DNA of 64,000 nucleotides. It comes from DASSQJ01 sp963730165 (lineage in GTDB: Bacteria; Actinomycetota; Actinomycetes; Actinomycetales; Dermatophilaceae). The stretch is from positions 434,001 to 498,000 of the forward strand of contig CAVSQS010000002.1 of NCBI GenBank assembly GCA_963730165.1, written 5' to 3'. The position numbers and the translations under genes are program-made. Below are positions 36,204-44,459 of this stretch, one piece after another (position 1 is the stretch's first letter; each line of letters opens with the position of its first letter). A model generated the notes under the pieces. The model saw only the letters and a list, made by a program, of their open reading frames with translations, was not told the DNA's origin and did not search any database.

Positions 36204-36865
36204 GCCGACACCCGCGCGCGGCGCTCCTGGAGGAGCGCCTTGGCCCGCTTGACCGTGGCCGAGGCGTCGGCGGCGTACCCGTCGGCACCGACGGCGTCGG
36301 CGTACTCCTGGGTGACCGGCGCGCCACCGACCATGACGATGACCGAGTCACGCAACCCGGCCTTCTCCAGCGCGTTGAGGTTGGCCTTGAACATCGGCAT
36401 CGTCGTCGTGAGGAACGCGGAGAACCCGACGATGTCGGGCTGGTGCTCCTCGACGGCGGCGACGAACCGCTCCGGCGCCACCTGGACCCCGAGGTCGATG
36501 ACCTCGAAGCCGGCGCCCTCGAGCATGATGTTGACGAGGTTCTTGCCGATGTCGTGCACGTCGCCCTTGACGGTCCCCATGAGGAAACGTCCGATCGTCT
36601 CGACACCGGTGTCGGCGAGCAGGGGGCGGAGGACCTCCATCGACCCCGCCATCGCCCGACCGGCGATCAACATCTCGGGAACGAAGAAGTCGCCCCGCTC
36701 GAACCGTGCCCCGACCTCCTCGAGCGCCGGGATCAACGCGTCGAACAGGAGGGTCCCGGGCGGCATCTGCAGCGACAGGGCCTCGTGGGTGAGCTCGAGG
36801 ACCCGGGGGGCGTTACCGACGAGCGTCTCGTCGTACAGCCCACGGAGGATCTCGTCAGGGGTCAT
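36200..36865 (-). CDS. Methyltransferase-cognate corrinoid protein (MtgC/MttC type)
   Basis: 221-residue carrier with an N-terminal four-helix cap (LFDALIPALEEVGARFERGDFFVPEML) and a C-terminal cobalamin-binding Rossmann domain. The DxHxxG motif is GDVHDIGKN, with H104 as the lower cobalt ligand; VGFSAFLTTTM and VMVGGAPVTQEYADAVGADGY complete the site. It carries the methyl group from the MttB-family enzyme to the MeTr. The ATG overlaps the IclR stop (ATGA). The operon order regulator - carrier - MeTr - activator - DUF1638 is tight, with no gaps. Confidence 0.95.
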   Translation of the reverse strand: MTPDEILRGLYDETLVGNAPRVLELTHEALSLQMPPGTLLFDALIPALEEVGARFERGDFFVPEMLIAGRAMAGSMEVLRPLLADTGVETIGRFLMGTVKGDVHDIGKNLVNIMLEGAGFEVIDLGVQVAPERFVAAVEEHQPDIVGFSAFLTTTMPMFKANLNALEKAGLRDSVIVMVGGAPVTQEYADAVGADGYAADASATVKRAKALLQERRARVSA

Positions 36866-37626
36866 GCTGCGCCTTCCTGTGGGTGGTCCAGTCGCGTCGA
36901 GAGCGCCTGCGCGTGCTCCGACACCAGCGCCCCGACCTCGTCGAGCTCCCCGGCGAGCCGGGACGTGGGGCCGGAGACCCCGAGGGCGGCCACCACGGAT
37001 CCCTGCCGGCGCACCGGCGCGGAGACCCCGGTGAGCCCCGGCTCCAGCTCGTCGACCGTCGAGGCGAAGCCGGCCCGTCGGATGTCCGGCAGCACCGCTC
37101 GCAGCGCGTTCCCGGAGGTCAGGCTGCGCTCGGTGAGCGCCTCGAGCGGGCCATCCGGCACGTGCAGCGCGCCGTAGGCGTAGAGCACCTTGCCGAGGGA
37201 GGAGCAGTGCGCGGGGACGTCGGCGCCGACCCAGTCGCGCGATCCGAGCCGGAAGGTCGAGTCGATCTGCGCGAGCTGGACGACGGTGCCGTGCCGGGCG
37301 ACACCGAGGTTCACGGTCTCCCCGGTGGCGTCGCCGAGGGCACGCATCGTCGAGGCGGCCGCCGCGGCGAGGGCGTCGTCGTCGGAACGCCGAGTCGCGT
37401 AGAGGTCGAAGAGGGGCCCCGGCGCCCAGGACCCGCCGTCGTCGCGGGTGAGCAGGTCGGCACGCTCGAGCGCCGCGAGGAGCCGGGAGGTCGTTGACCG
37501 GGGCAGTCCGGTGGCGTCCGCGAGGTCGACCGAGGCGACCGGGGCCTCCGACCGGACCACGCGGGTGAGCAGGTCGGTCGCGCGGTCGACGGACCGGGTG
37601 CCGGTGCTCTCGGCGCGACGGGCCAC
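36862..37626 (-). CDS. IclR-family regulator of the corrinoid operon
   Basis: 254-residue regulator with N-terminal winged helix (SVDRATDLLTRVV...VDLADATGLPRSTTSRLLAALERADLL) and C-terminal IclR effector domain (SLGKVLYAYG, LTGVSAPVRRQGSVVAALGVSGPT). The GTG at 37626 is chosen because AGGAGGAG stands a few bases upstream; in-frame codons at 37656 and 37677 lie inside the operator palindrome and are not preferred. First gene of the leftward operon and next to a perfect inverted repeat, so autoregulation and control of the divergent mttB-like gene are likely. Confidence 0.9.
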   Translation of the reverse strand: MARRAESTGTRSVDRATDLLTRVVRSEAPVASVDLADATGLPRSTTSRLLAALERADLLTRDDGGSWAPGPLFDLYATRRSDDDALAAAAASTMRALGDATGETVNLGVARHGTVVQLAQIDSTFRLGSRDWVGADVPAHCSSLGKVLYAYGALHVPDGPLEALTERSLTSGNALRAVLPDIRRAGFASTVDELEPGLTGVSAPVRRQGSVVAALGVSGPTSRLAGELDEVGALVSEHAQALSTRLDHPQEGAA

Positions 37627-37647
37627 TCCACTCCTCCTGCCCGATTG

Positions 37648-37684
37648 CCTCACCATGTGGAACCACGTGTTCCACATGGTGAGG
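37648..37684. promoter_or_regulatory. Perfect 16-bp inverted-repeat operator between divergent arms
   Basis: CCTCACCATGTGGAAC (37648-37663) is exactly repeated in inverse orientation at 37669-37684, with CACGT between. The core GTGGAAC-N5-GTTCCAC resembles known IclR-family operators (TGGAA/TTCCA half-sites). It lies between the IclR ribosome site and the -10-like TAAGAT of the mttB-like gene, so a bound dimer could block both promoters. Confidence 0.8.
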
Positions 37685-37685
37685 C

Positions 37686-37691
37686 TAAGAT
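37686..37691 (+). promoter_or_regulatory. -10-like TAAGAT of the mttB-family gene
   Basis: TAAGAT directly abuts the operator palindrome; transcription would start near 37698, giving a leader of about 43 bases with a GAAAGG ribosome site at 37728-37733. No good -35 is seen; the operator occupies that place. Confidence 0.45.
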
Positions 37692-37740
37692 GGCCGTCGG
37701 CCGCCCGTCAATGCCTTCCCACTCATCGAAAGGCGCCGCG

Positions 37741-39180
37741 ATGTTCACCAACCGCATGCCGCGCTACGAGATCCTCTCGCCCGACGCCATGGAGCAGCTG
37801 GACGCCGGCTGGCGGCGCCTCATCACCGAGATCGGCGTGGAGTTCATGAGCGAGCGGGCTCTTGCGGTCTTCCGGGACGCGGGCCAGCGGGTCGAGGACA
37901 ACACCGTCTTCCTCGATCCCGAGTTCGTCCTCGAGCAGGTCGCGAAGGCGCCGCGCGAGTTCGACGTCCAGGCCCGCAACCCTGCGAACAGCCTCCACAT
38001 CGGTGGCGACTCGATGGCGTTCGGGGCCGTCTACGGACCCCCGTTCGTCCGCGAGGGCGAGGTCCGCCGGGACGGCACGATGGAGGACTACCGCTCCTTC
38101 CTCAAGCTGGCGCAGTCCTTCTCCGTGCTCGACTCGGCCGGAGGCGTCGTCTGCGAGCCCAACGACACCCCGCTGGACTCCCGGCACCTCGACATGGCCC
38201 TCGCGCTCATGTCGCTCACCGACAAGGTGTTCATGGGCAACGTCGTCTCGGGCACCAACGCCCGCGACGTCATCGCGATGTCGGAGATCCTCTTCGGCGG
38301 ACGCGAGGCCATCGAGCGCACGCCCGTCTCGATCAGCCTCATCAACTGCAACTCGCCGCTGCGCTGGGACGACCGGATGCTCGACGCGCTCTTCGAGTAC
38401 GCCGAGGCCGGCCAGCCCGTCGTCCTCACCCCGTTCCTTCTCATGGGCGCCATGTCGCCGGTCACCATCCCCGCGGCACTGGTGCAGCAGATCGCCGAGG
38501 CCCTGTCCGGCATCGCCCTGGCCCAGCTGATCCGGCCGGGGACCCCCGTGATCTTCGGGTCCTTCCTCTCGAACATCGACATGCAGTCCGGGTCGCCGAC
38601 CTTCGGTACCCCCGAGTCCGGCATCGGTCTGCTCTGCACCGGGCAGATCGCCCGCCGGTTCGGGCTGCCGTTCCGTTCGGGCGGCGGGCTGACGTCCTCG
38701 CAGGTACCGGACGCCCAGGCGGGGTACGAGGCCCTGATGACGCTGCTCCCGACCTTCCTCGCGGGAACCAACTGGGTCATGCACTCGGCCGGGTGGCTCG
38801 AGGGCGGACTCGTCGCCGGCTACGAGAAGTTCGTCATCGACTGCCAGCTCGTCGAGATGCTCCAGCACGAGTTCACCCCGCTCGAGATCGACGAGGGCAC
38901 CCTGGCCTTCGACGCCCACCAGGAGGTGGGGCACGGTGGCCACTTCCTCGGCTCGATGCACACGATGGAGCGGTTCCGCACCTGCTTCTACCGGCCCTTC
39001 CTCAACTCCTCGGAGAACTACGAGCGGTGGACCAGGAACGGGGCGCAGGACACCGCCACCCGCGCGGCCGCCATCTGGCGCTCCCGGCTCGAGGAGTACG
39101 AGCAGCCCGCTCTCGACGACGCGATCCGCGCCGAGCTGGAGGAGTACGTGGTCCGGCGCCGCCACGAGCTCGGCGACTGA
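37741..39180 (+). CDS. Non-pyrrolysine MttB-superfamily methyltransferase (MtgB-like)
   Basis: 479-residue COG5598 enzyme that moves a methyl group from a quaternary amine to a Co(I) corrinoid protein. Family segments: GVEFMSERALAVFRDAGQRVE, FGAVYGPPFV, MGNVVSGTNARDV, SISLINCNSPLRWD, TPESGIGLLCTGQIARRFGLPFRSGGG and VGHGGHFLG near the C-terminus. There is no in-frame amber codon, so it is not a pyrrolysine trimethylamine enzyme. Known non-Pyl members act on glycine betaine (MtgB), proline betaine (MtpB), carnitine or gamma-butyrobetaine. The downstream dimethylglycine-type dehydrogenase favours glycine betaine, by inference. Confidence 0.9.
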   Translation: MFTNRMPRYEILSPDAMEQLDAGWRRLITEIGVEFMSERALAVFRDAGQRVEDNTVFLDPEFVLEQVAKAPREFDVQARNPANSLHIGGDSMAFGAVYGPPFVREGEVRRDGTMEDYRSFLKLAQSFSVLDSAGGVVCEPNDTPLDSRHLDMALALMSLTDKVFMGNVVSGTNARDVIAMSEILFGGREAIERTPVSISLINCNSPLRWDDRMLDALFEYAEAGQPVVLTPFLLMGAMSPVTIPAALVQQIAEALSGIALAQLIRPGTPVIFGSFLSNIDMQSGSPTFGTPESGIGLLCTGQIARRFGLPFRSGGGLTSSQVPDAQAGYEALMTLLPTFLAGTNWVMHSAGWLEGGLVAGYEKFVIDCQLVEMLQHEFTPLEIDEGTLAFDAHQEVGHGGHFLGSMHTMERFRTCFYRPFLNSSENYERWTRNGAQDTATRAAAIWRSRLEEYEQPALDDAIRAELEEYVVRRRHELGD

Positions 39181-39210
39181 GAGCCGGACCGGCGGAGCTC
39201 TCCCCCGGGA

Positions 39211-39216
39211 TACTGT
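39211..39216 (+). promoter_or_regulatory. -10 hexamer TACTGT, leaderless second iclR
   Basis: Six bases before the ATG at 39223, so the regulator can be transcribed apart from the mttB-like gene. Confidence 0.5.
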
Positions 39217-39222
39217 TGCGCC

Positions 39223-40005
39223 ATGCGCACCACGAACTCGGACGACACCAGCACGGTGCAGTCCGTGGACCGTGCGGTGACCATCCTCGAACTGCTCGCC
39301 CTCCACGGCGAGGCGGGGATCACCCAGCTGGCGCGCGAGCTCGGCGTCCACAAGTCGACCGCGAGCCGCCTGGTCTCGGCCCTCGAGCGCCGGCGCCTGG
39401 TCGAGCAGGTCGAGGCGCGCGGCCGGTACCGGCTCGGCGTCGGCGTGCTCACCCTGGCCCGGGCGACGAACGCACGCCTCGACCTCGCCAAGGAGGCCCG
39501 GCCGGTGGTCCGCCGGCTCGCCGCCGAGACCGGCGAGACCGTCAACGTCGCGGTGCTCTCCGGTGGCGCGGCGCTCTACGTCGACCAGGTCGCCGGCTCC
39601 TCGAGCCTGTCCTCGTACAACTGGGTCGGCCAGCACATCCCGATCCACGCCACGAGCAACGGCAAGGCGCTCGTCAGCGAGATCACCGGCGACGAGCTCA
39701 CCGTGGCCCTCGGCGAGCTCGTCGCGTACACCCCCTCGACGATCACGGACCGACCCACGCTCGAGACCCAGCTCGCGGAGGTCCGTGAGCGCGGCTGGGC
39801 GCTGGCGGTCGACGAGCTCGACGTCGGCCTGACCGCCCTCGCGGCGCCCGTCCGCGACGCCGACGGTGACATCGTCGCCTCGGTCAGCGTCTCCGGCCCG
39901 ACCTTCCGCTTCGACGCGGCCCGGGTCGAGGAGCTCGCACCCCTCCTCCTCGCCGCCACCGCCGAGGTGTCCCGGCGGCTGGCCCACCAGCCCACGGAGC
40001 GCTGA
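39223..40005 (+). CDS. Second IclR-family regulator
   Basis: 260-residue IclR protein: winged helix SVDRAVTILELLALHGEAGITQLARELGVHKSTASRLVSALERR, effector domain with VNVAVLSGGAALYVDQVAG, HATSNGKALVSEI and VSVSGPTFRFD. It lies 43 bases after the mttB-like gene and just upstream of the dehydrogenase-ETF operon, in front of which a palindrome lies, so that operon is its probable target. It is clearly different from the first IclR, which suggests that the two arms answer to different ligands (for example betaine and dimethylglycine). Confidence 0.92.
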   Translation: MRTTNSDDTSTVQSVDRAVTILELLALHGEAGITQLARELGVHKSTASRLVSALERRRLVEQVEARGRYRLGVGVLTLARATNARLDLAKEARPVVRRLAAETGETVNVAVLSGGAALYVDQVAGSSSLSSYNWVGQHIPIHATSNGKALVSEITGDELTVALGELVAYTPSTITDRPTLETQLAEVRERGWALAVDELDVGLTALAAPVRDADGDIVASVSVSGPTFRFDAARVEELAPLLLAATAEVSRRLAHQPTER

Positions 40006-40141
40006 TCGGCCGTCCTCGGGGCGCTCCCCTCCGCCGTGGTGCCGTCGGAGGCCGCCCGCGCCCGCCGTCCGCGCGTCCACGGACGACTCGCGGACAACCG
40101 GTTGGCACTGGCGGGGCGGTCTGCCATGCTGGAGCGCACGT

Positions 40142-40175
40142 GTTGCATGATGAGCGTCGCGTTGCGTAATACGCA
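40142..40175 (+). promoter_or_regulatory. Promoter with overlapping IclR-type operator
   Basis: TTGCAT as -35 (40143-40148) and TAATAC as -10 (40167-40172), 18 bases apart. The -10 is inside the perfect palindrome TGCGTA-A-TACGCA (40163-40175). A related half-site GTTGCATGATG (40142) repeats GTTGCGTAATA (40161) at 19-base spacing. A regulator bound here would cover the promoter. Confidence 0.65.
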
Positions 40176-40202
40176 CCAATAGTGCCCGGAAGGACCAGAC
40201 CG

Positions 40203-42725
40203 ATGGCCGCTCTGCCCACCTCCGCCCGCTGCGTCGTGATCGGCGCGGGCATCGTCGGGAACGCCCTCGTCCACCACCTCGCAGAGCTCGGGTGGACCGA
40301 CATCGTCCAGATCGACAAGGGCCCGCTGCCCAACCCCGGGGGGTCCACGGGGCACGCGAGCAACTTCATCTTCCCCGTCGACCACTCGCGGGAGTTCGCC
40401 GACATCACGCTCGACTCGGTGCGCCAGTTCAAGGAGCTCGGCGTGTTCACCGAGTCCGGGGGCTACGAGGTCGCCCGCACCGAGGAGCGGATGGAGGAGC
40501 TGCGCCGCCGGATGAGCAGCGCCCGCGCGTGGGACATCCCCGCCGAGCTCCACACCCCCGAGCAGGTCGCCGAGAGGGTGCCCTACCTCGACCCGAGCGT
40601 CATCGTCGGCGCGGCGTGGTTCCCCACCGTCGGTGTCGTCGACAGCCTGCGCGCCGGCACGATCATGCGCGAGCGCGCCATGGAGCGGAACGCCCTGACG
40701 GTGGTCCCGAGCGTCGAGGTCACCGGGATGCGCGTCGAGAACGGCCGGATCACGGCCGTCGAGACCGACCAGGGCACCATCGAGGCCGAGACCGTCGTCA
40801 TCGCGTGCGGGGTCTGGAGCCCCAAGCTGGCCCGCATGGCGGGGGCGCACATCCCCCTGACCCCGGCGGTGCACCAGATGATCTCGGTCGGCCCGTGCGA
40901 GGTGCTGGCGTCCCGGCCGGGAGAGATCAGCTTCCCGATCGTCCGCGACATGGACACCTTCTGCTACGAGCGCCAGCACGGCTCCGACATGGAGGTCGGG
41001 TCCTACGCCCACCGGCCGATCCTCTGGGACGCGGAGGACATCCCCTCGATCGAGCAGTCCAAGCTCTCCCCCACCGAGCTGCCGTTCACCGAGGACGACT
41101 TCGACCCCCAGCTCGAGCAGGCCCTCGAGCTGATGCCCGAGCTGCTCGGCGACGAGCGAGCCGAGATCCGCTACGCCATCAACGGCCTGCTCTCGCTGAC
41201 GCCCGACGGCTTCCCGGTCCTCGGCGAGACCCCCGAGGTCAAGGGACTCTGGTCGGTGGCCGCCGTGTGGATCAAGGAAGGGCCCGGTACCGGTCGCGCG
41301 GTCGCCGAGTGGATGACGCACGGCAACCCGGAGATCGACCTCGGCCACTCCGACATCGCCCGGTTCTACCCGTTCCAGCGCACCCGCGCGCACATCCGGG
41401 CCCGCACGTCCGAGGCCTTCAACAAGACCTACGGCATCGTCCACCCCTCCGAGCAGTGGTCGAGCAGCCGCAACGTGCGGTTGGCCCCGATGCACGCCTC
41501 CGAGCAGGAGCTGGGCGCGGTCTTCTACGAGGCGGCCGGCTGGGAGCGCCCCCAGTGGTACGGGAGCAACGCCCACCTCGTCGAGAAGTTCGGCGACGCC
41601 TGCATGCCCCGTGAGCACGAGTGGGACGCCCGGTGGTGGAGCCCGGTGATCAACGCCGAGCACCTGCAGATGCGCGAGACCGCCGGCCTGGTCGACCTGT
41701 CCTCCTTCGCGATTCTCGACGTCGTCGGGCCCCGGGCCCTCGAGGCGGTCCAGCGCATCATCGTCGCCCAGGCCGACGTCCGGATCGGCCGGGTCGTCTA
41801 CACCCCGGTCCTCGACGAGCGCGGCGGCTTCCGCTCCGACCTCACCGTCATGCGCCTGGCCCACGACCGCTTCCGCGTCGTCACCGGTGGGGCCCACGGG
41901 ATGGTCGACAAGAAGTGGTTCGAGGACCGGATGCCGCAGGACGGCGGCGCCGTCGTCGTCGACCTGACGTCCAGCTGGACCACGATCGGGCTCTGGGGGC
42001 CGAAGGCGAGGGACATCCTCGCGTCGGTCACCGACACCGACGTCTCGCACGAGGGGTTCCCCTTCGGCACCTGCCGCGAGATCGAGGTCGGCGCCCTGTC
42101 CGTCCTCGCCTCCCGCATCTCCTACGTCGGCGAGTACGGCTGGGAGCTGTACACGCCGATGGAGGCGGGCGCAGCCCTCTGGCAGCGCCTCCTCGAGGCG
42201 GGGACGCCGCACGGGATGGTGCCGGTCGGCATGGGCGTCTACGGGACGACCGGCCGCATCGAGAAGGGGTACCGCGCCTACGGCTTCGAGCTCGACAGCG
42301 AGCGCACGCTCGCCGAGGCGGGGATGCAACGGGCGAAGATCAAGGACGCCGACTTCATCGGCAAGGACGCGGTCCTCGCCCAGGCGCAGGAGCCGCCGAA
42401 GGCGGTCCTCTGCTCGCTCACCGTCGACGACCACGCCTCGAGCAGCGGCATCAAGCGCTACATGCTCGGCGGCGAGCCGATCCTCACCCGTGACGGCGGC
42501 ACCCTGACCGACGGGCACGGTCACCACCCCTACGTCACGACGGCCGGGTCGGCGCCGAGCCTGGGCAAGCACGTCCTGATGGCCTACCTCCCGCCCGACC
42601 AGGCGGTGGTCGGCACCGAGCTCGCGGTCTCGTACATGGAGGAGCTCTACCCCGTGACCGTCGCCGCGGCCGACGCGACCCCGCTCTTCGACCCCGACAA
42701 CGACCGCATCCGGGGCCGGGCATGA
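40203..42725 (+). CDS. Dimethylglycine/sarcosine dehydrogenase-like flavoprotein
   Basis: 840-residue FAD enzyme with an N-terminal DAO-type oxidoreductase half and a C-terminal GcvT (folate-binding) half. It oxidises an N-methyl group and can hand the C1 unit to THF. The dinucleotide fold is VVIGAGIVGNALVHHL; GGSTGHASNF holds H51, the expected site of covalent FAD attachment. VAAVWIKEGPGTGRAVAEWM closes the FAD domain; GYGWELYTP and KGYRAYGFELD are GcvT marks. The ATG at 40203 has GGAAGGA 8 bases upstream. It overlaps etfB (ATGA), so electrons go to a dedicated ETF. Substrate (dimethylglycine, sarcosine or N-methylproline) not proven. Confidence 0.9.
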   Translation: MAALPTSARCVVIGAGIVGNALVHHLAELGWTDIVQIDKGPLPNPGGSTGHASNFIFPVDHSREFADITLDSVRQFKELGVFTESGGYEVARTEERMEELRRRMSSARAWDIPAELHTPEQVAERVPYLDPSVIVGAAWFPTVGVVDSLRAGTIMRERAMERNALTVVPSVEVTGMRVENGRITAVETDQGTIEAETVVIACGVWSPKLARMAGAHIPLTPAVHQMISVGPCEVLASRPGEISFPIVRDMDTFCYERQHGSDMEVGSYAHRPILWDAEDIPSIEQSKLSPTELPFTEDDFDPQLEQALELMPELLGDERAEIRYAINGLLSLTPDGFPVLGETPEVKGLWSVAAVWIKEGPGTGRAVAEWMTHGNPEIDLGHSDIARFYPFQRTRAHIRARTSEAFNKTYGIVHPSEQWSSSRNVRLAPMHASEQELGAVFYEAAGWERPQWYGSNAHLVEKFGDACMPREHEWDARWWSPVINAEHLQMRETAGLVDLSSFAILDVVGPRALEAVQRIIVAQADVRIGRVVYTPVLDERGGFRSDLTVMRLAHDRFRVVTGGAHGMVDKKWFEDRMPQDGGAVVVDLTSSWTTIGLWGPKARDILASVTDTDVSHEGFPFGTCREIEVGALSVLASRISYVGEYGWELYTPMEAGAALWQRLLEAGTPHGMVPVGMGVYGTTGRIEKGYRAYGFELDSERTLAEAGMQRAKIKDADFIGKDAVLAQAQEPPKAVLCSLTVDDHASSSGIKRYMLGGEPILTRDGGTLTDGHGHHPYVTTAGSAPSLGKHVLMAYLPPDQAVVGTELAVSYMEELYPVTVAAADATPLFDPDNDRIRGRA

Positions 42726-43495
42726 CCGACGTCCTCGTCTGCGTCAAGCGGGTGCCGGACGTCGCCAGCGAGGTCGTCCTCACCGCGGACGGCATGGGCA
42801 TCGACGGTCGCTACACGGGGTACGCGACCAGCCCCCACGAGGAGTCCGCCGTCGCCCTGGCCGTCCAGCTCACCGAGGGGTCCGACGGCACCGTCACGGT
42901 GCTGTCGGTGGGCGCACCCGACAGCGTCGAGCAGATCCGGGCGGGCATCGCGGTCGGCGCCACCGACGGCGTCCTCGTCGAGGCCGACGTCGACGCCCTC
43001 GGACCGGCCGACGTGGCCGAGGCGATCGCCGAGGCCGTCCGGGCCCGCGAGGAGGCCGGCACCGCCTACGACCTCGTCCTGCTCGGCAACGACGCCGCGG
43101 ACACCGGGGACTTCCAGGTCGGCGTGCGGCTCGCGTACCTCCTCGACCGCCCCGTGGTGGCCGGCATCCAGCAGATCGAGCTCGGGGAGGGTCGCGCCAC
43201 CCTGCGCGGGGAGGGGCCGGAGGGCACGGAGGTCTACGACGTCGAGCTGCCCGCGGTCGTCACCGTGCTCGAGGGCGGCATCACGCCCCGGTACCCGAGC
43301 ATCACCGGACGGATGCGGGCCAAGAAGGCGCCGGTGGAGACGAGGGCGTGGTCGGGCACCGCCTCCGGAGCGGGCCGGCTGGGGCTCTCGGTCCCGCCGC
43401 CGCCGGCGAGCCAGGTCACCGTGCTCGGCGAGGGCGCCACCGCCGCGCCCGCCCTCGTCGGCGTCCTGCGCGAGCTCAAGGTGGTGCCCGAATGA
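42722..43495 (+). CDS. etfB: Electron-transfer flavoprotein beta subunit
   Basis: 257-residue ETF beta subunit (AMP-binding). Marks: VLVCVKRVPD at the start, SPHEESAVALAVQL, LLGNDAADTGDFQVGVRLAYLLDRP and PRYPSITGRMRAKK. The start is embedded in the stop of the dehydrogenase gene. Together with EtfA it accepts electrons from the dehydrogenase and passes them to ETF:quinone oxidoreductase, which is not encoded in this window. Confidence 0.93.
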   Translation: MTDVLVCVKRVPDVASEVVLTADGMGIDGRYTGYATSPHEESAVALAVQLTEGSDGTVTVLSVGAPDSVEQIRAGIAVGATDGVLVEADVDALGPADVAEAIAEAVRAREEAGTAYDLVLLGNDAADTGDFQVGVRLAYLLDRPVVAGIQQIELGEGRATLRGEGPEGTEVYDVELPAVVTVLEGGITPRYPSITGRMRAKKAPVETRAWSGTASGAGRLGLSVPPPPASQVTVLGEGATAAPALVGVLRELKVVPE

Positions 43496-44448
43496 GCGTC
43501 GTGGTCCTCGTCGAGACCGAGGAGGGACGGGCCTCGCTCGTCTCCCGGGAGGCCCTCTCGTTCGCGCGCACGCTCGGCGCGGGAGAGCTGCACGCCGTCG
43601 TCGTCGGCAGCCCAGCTCCGGCGCTCGTCGAGGACTGCCGGGAGGTCGGGGTCTCCGTCGTCCACGTGGCGGACGACCCGGACCTGGGCCGCTACGCCGC
43701 GGCCGCCTGGGCCGCGGTCGTCGAGGCCGCCGGGCGGGTCGCCCGGGCCGACCTCGTCGTCGCCCCGGGCAGCGGGCGCGGCAACGAGGTGCTGGCCCAC
43801 GTCGCGGCCCGCCGCCGACTCCAGTTCCTCGCGAACGTCGTGCAGGTCGAGTCCCTCACCCCCCTCGTCGTGCAGCGCCAGGTGGTCGGCGGTGCCGCCC
43901 TTGAGCGCGCCGAGGTGACCAGCCGGGTGCGGTTGATCACGATGGCCGGCCACGCGGTCGAGCCCTCGCCCGCGGCCGAGCCCGGGGAGGCCCGCGTGTC
44001 ACCGCTCGCGGTGACGGTCGACCCCAAGGACCTGAGGGCACAGGTGGCCCGGATCGAGCACCGCGACCAGGGCGACGCCTCGGGGCTGGCCTCCGCGCGC
44101 GTCGTCGTCGGCGCCGGGCGCGGCGCCGGCGGCCCCGAGGGCTTCGCCGACGTCGATGCCCTCGCGGCGCGGCTCGGCGGCGTGGTCGGGGTCTCGCGGG
44201 TCGTCACGTCGCTCGGCTGGCGCCCGCACCACGAGCAGGTGGGGCAGACCGGTTCCCGGATCGCACCCGAGCTCTACCTCGCGTGCGGCATCTCCGGGTC
44301 CATCCAGCACTGGGCCGGGTGTGCCTCGAGCCGGACGATCATCGCGGTCAACACAGATCCGGACGCCCCGATGGTCACCAAGGCCGACTACGCGGTCATC
44401 GGCGACATGCACGAGGTCCTGCCGGCGGTGCTCGCCGAGCTCGGCTGA
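43492..44448 (+). CDS. etfA: Electron-transfer flavoprotein alpha subunit
   Basis: 318-residue ETF alpha subunit with FAD-binding C-terminal domain: RVVVGAGRGAGGPEGF, ASRVVTSLGW-type segment (SRVVTSLGWRPHHEQVGQTG), then PELYLACGISGSIQHWAG and IIAVNTDPDAPMVTKADYAVIGD. The start overlaps the etfB stop (ATGA). It is short at the N-terminus, like the ETFs that pair with methylamine-type dehydrogenases. Last gene of the rightward operon; converges with the MarC gene 12 bases on. Confidence 0.93.
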   Translation: MSVVVLVETEEGRASLVSREALSFARTLGAGELHAVVVGSPAPALVEDCREVGVSVVHVADDPDLGRYAAAAWAAVVEAAGRVARADLVVAPGSGRGNEVLAHVAARRRLQFLANVVQVESLTPLVVQRQVVGGAALERAEVTSRVRLITMAGHAVEPSPAAEPGEARVSPLAVTVDPKDLRAQVARIEHRDQGDASGLASARVVVGAGRGAGGPEGFADVDALAARLGGVVGVSRVVTSLGWRPHHEQVGQTGSRIAPELYLACGISGSIQHWAGCASSRTIIAVNTDPDAPMVTKADYAVIGDMHEVLPAVLAELG

Positions 44449-44459
44449 CCGCCGTCTGC

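Noticed and set aside
37741..39180. Pyrrolysine-type trimethylamine methyltransferase
   Set aside because: No in-frame TAG within the gene and no pylTSBCD genes in the window; family branch is the non-Pyl MttB superfamily.
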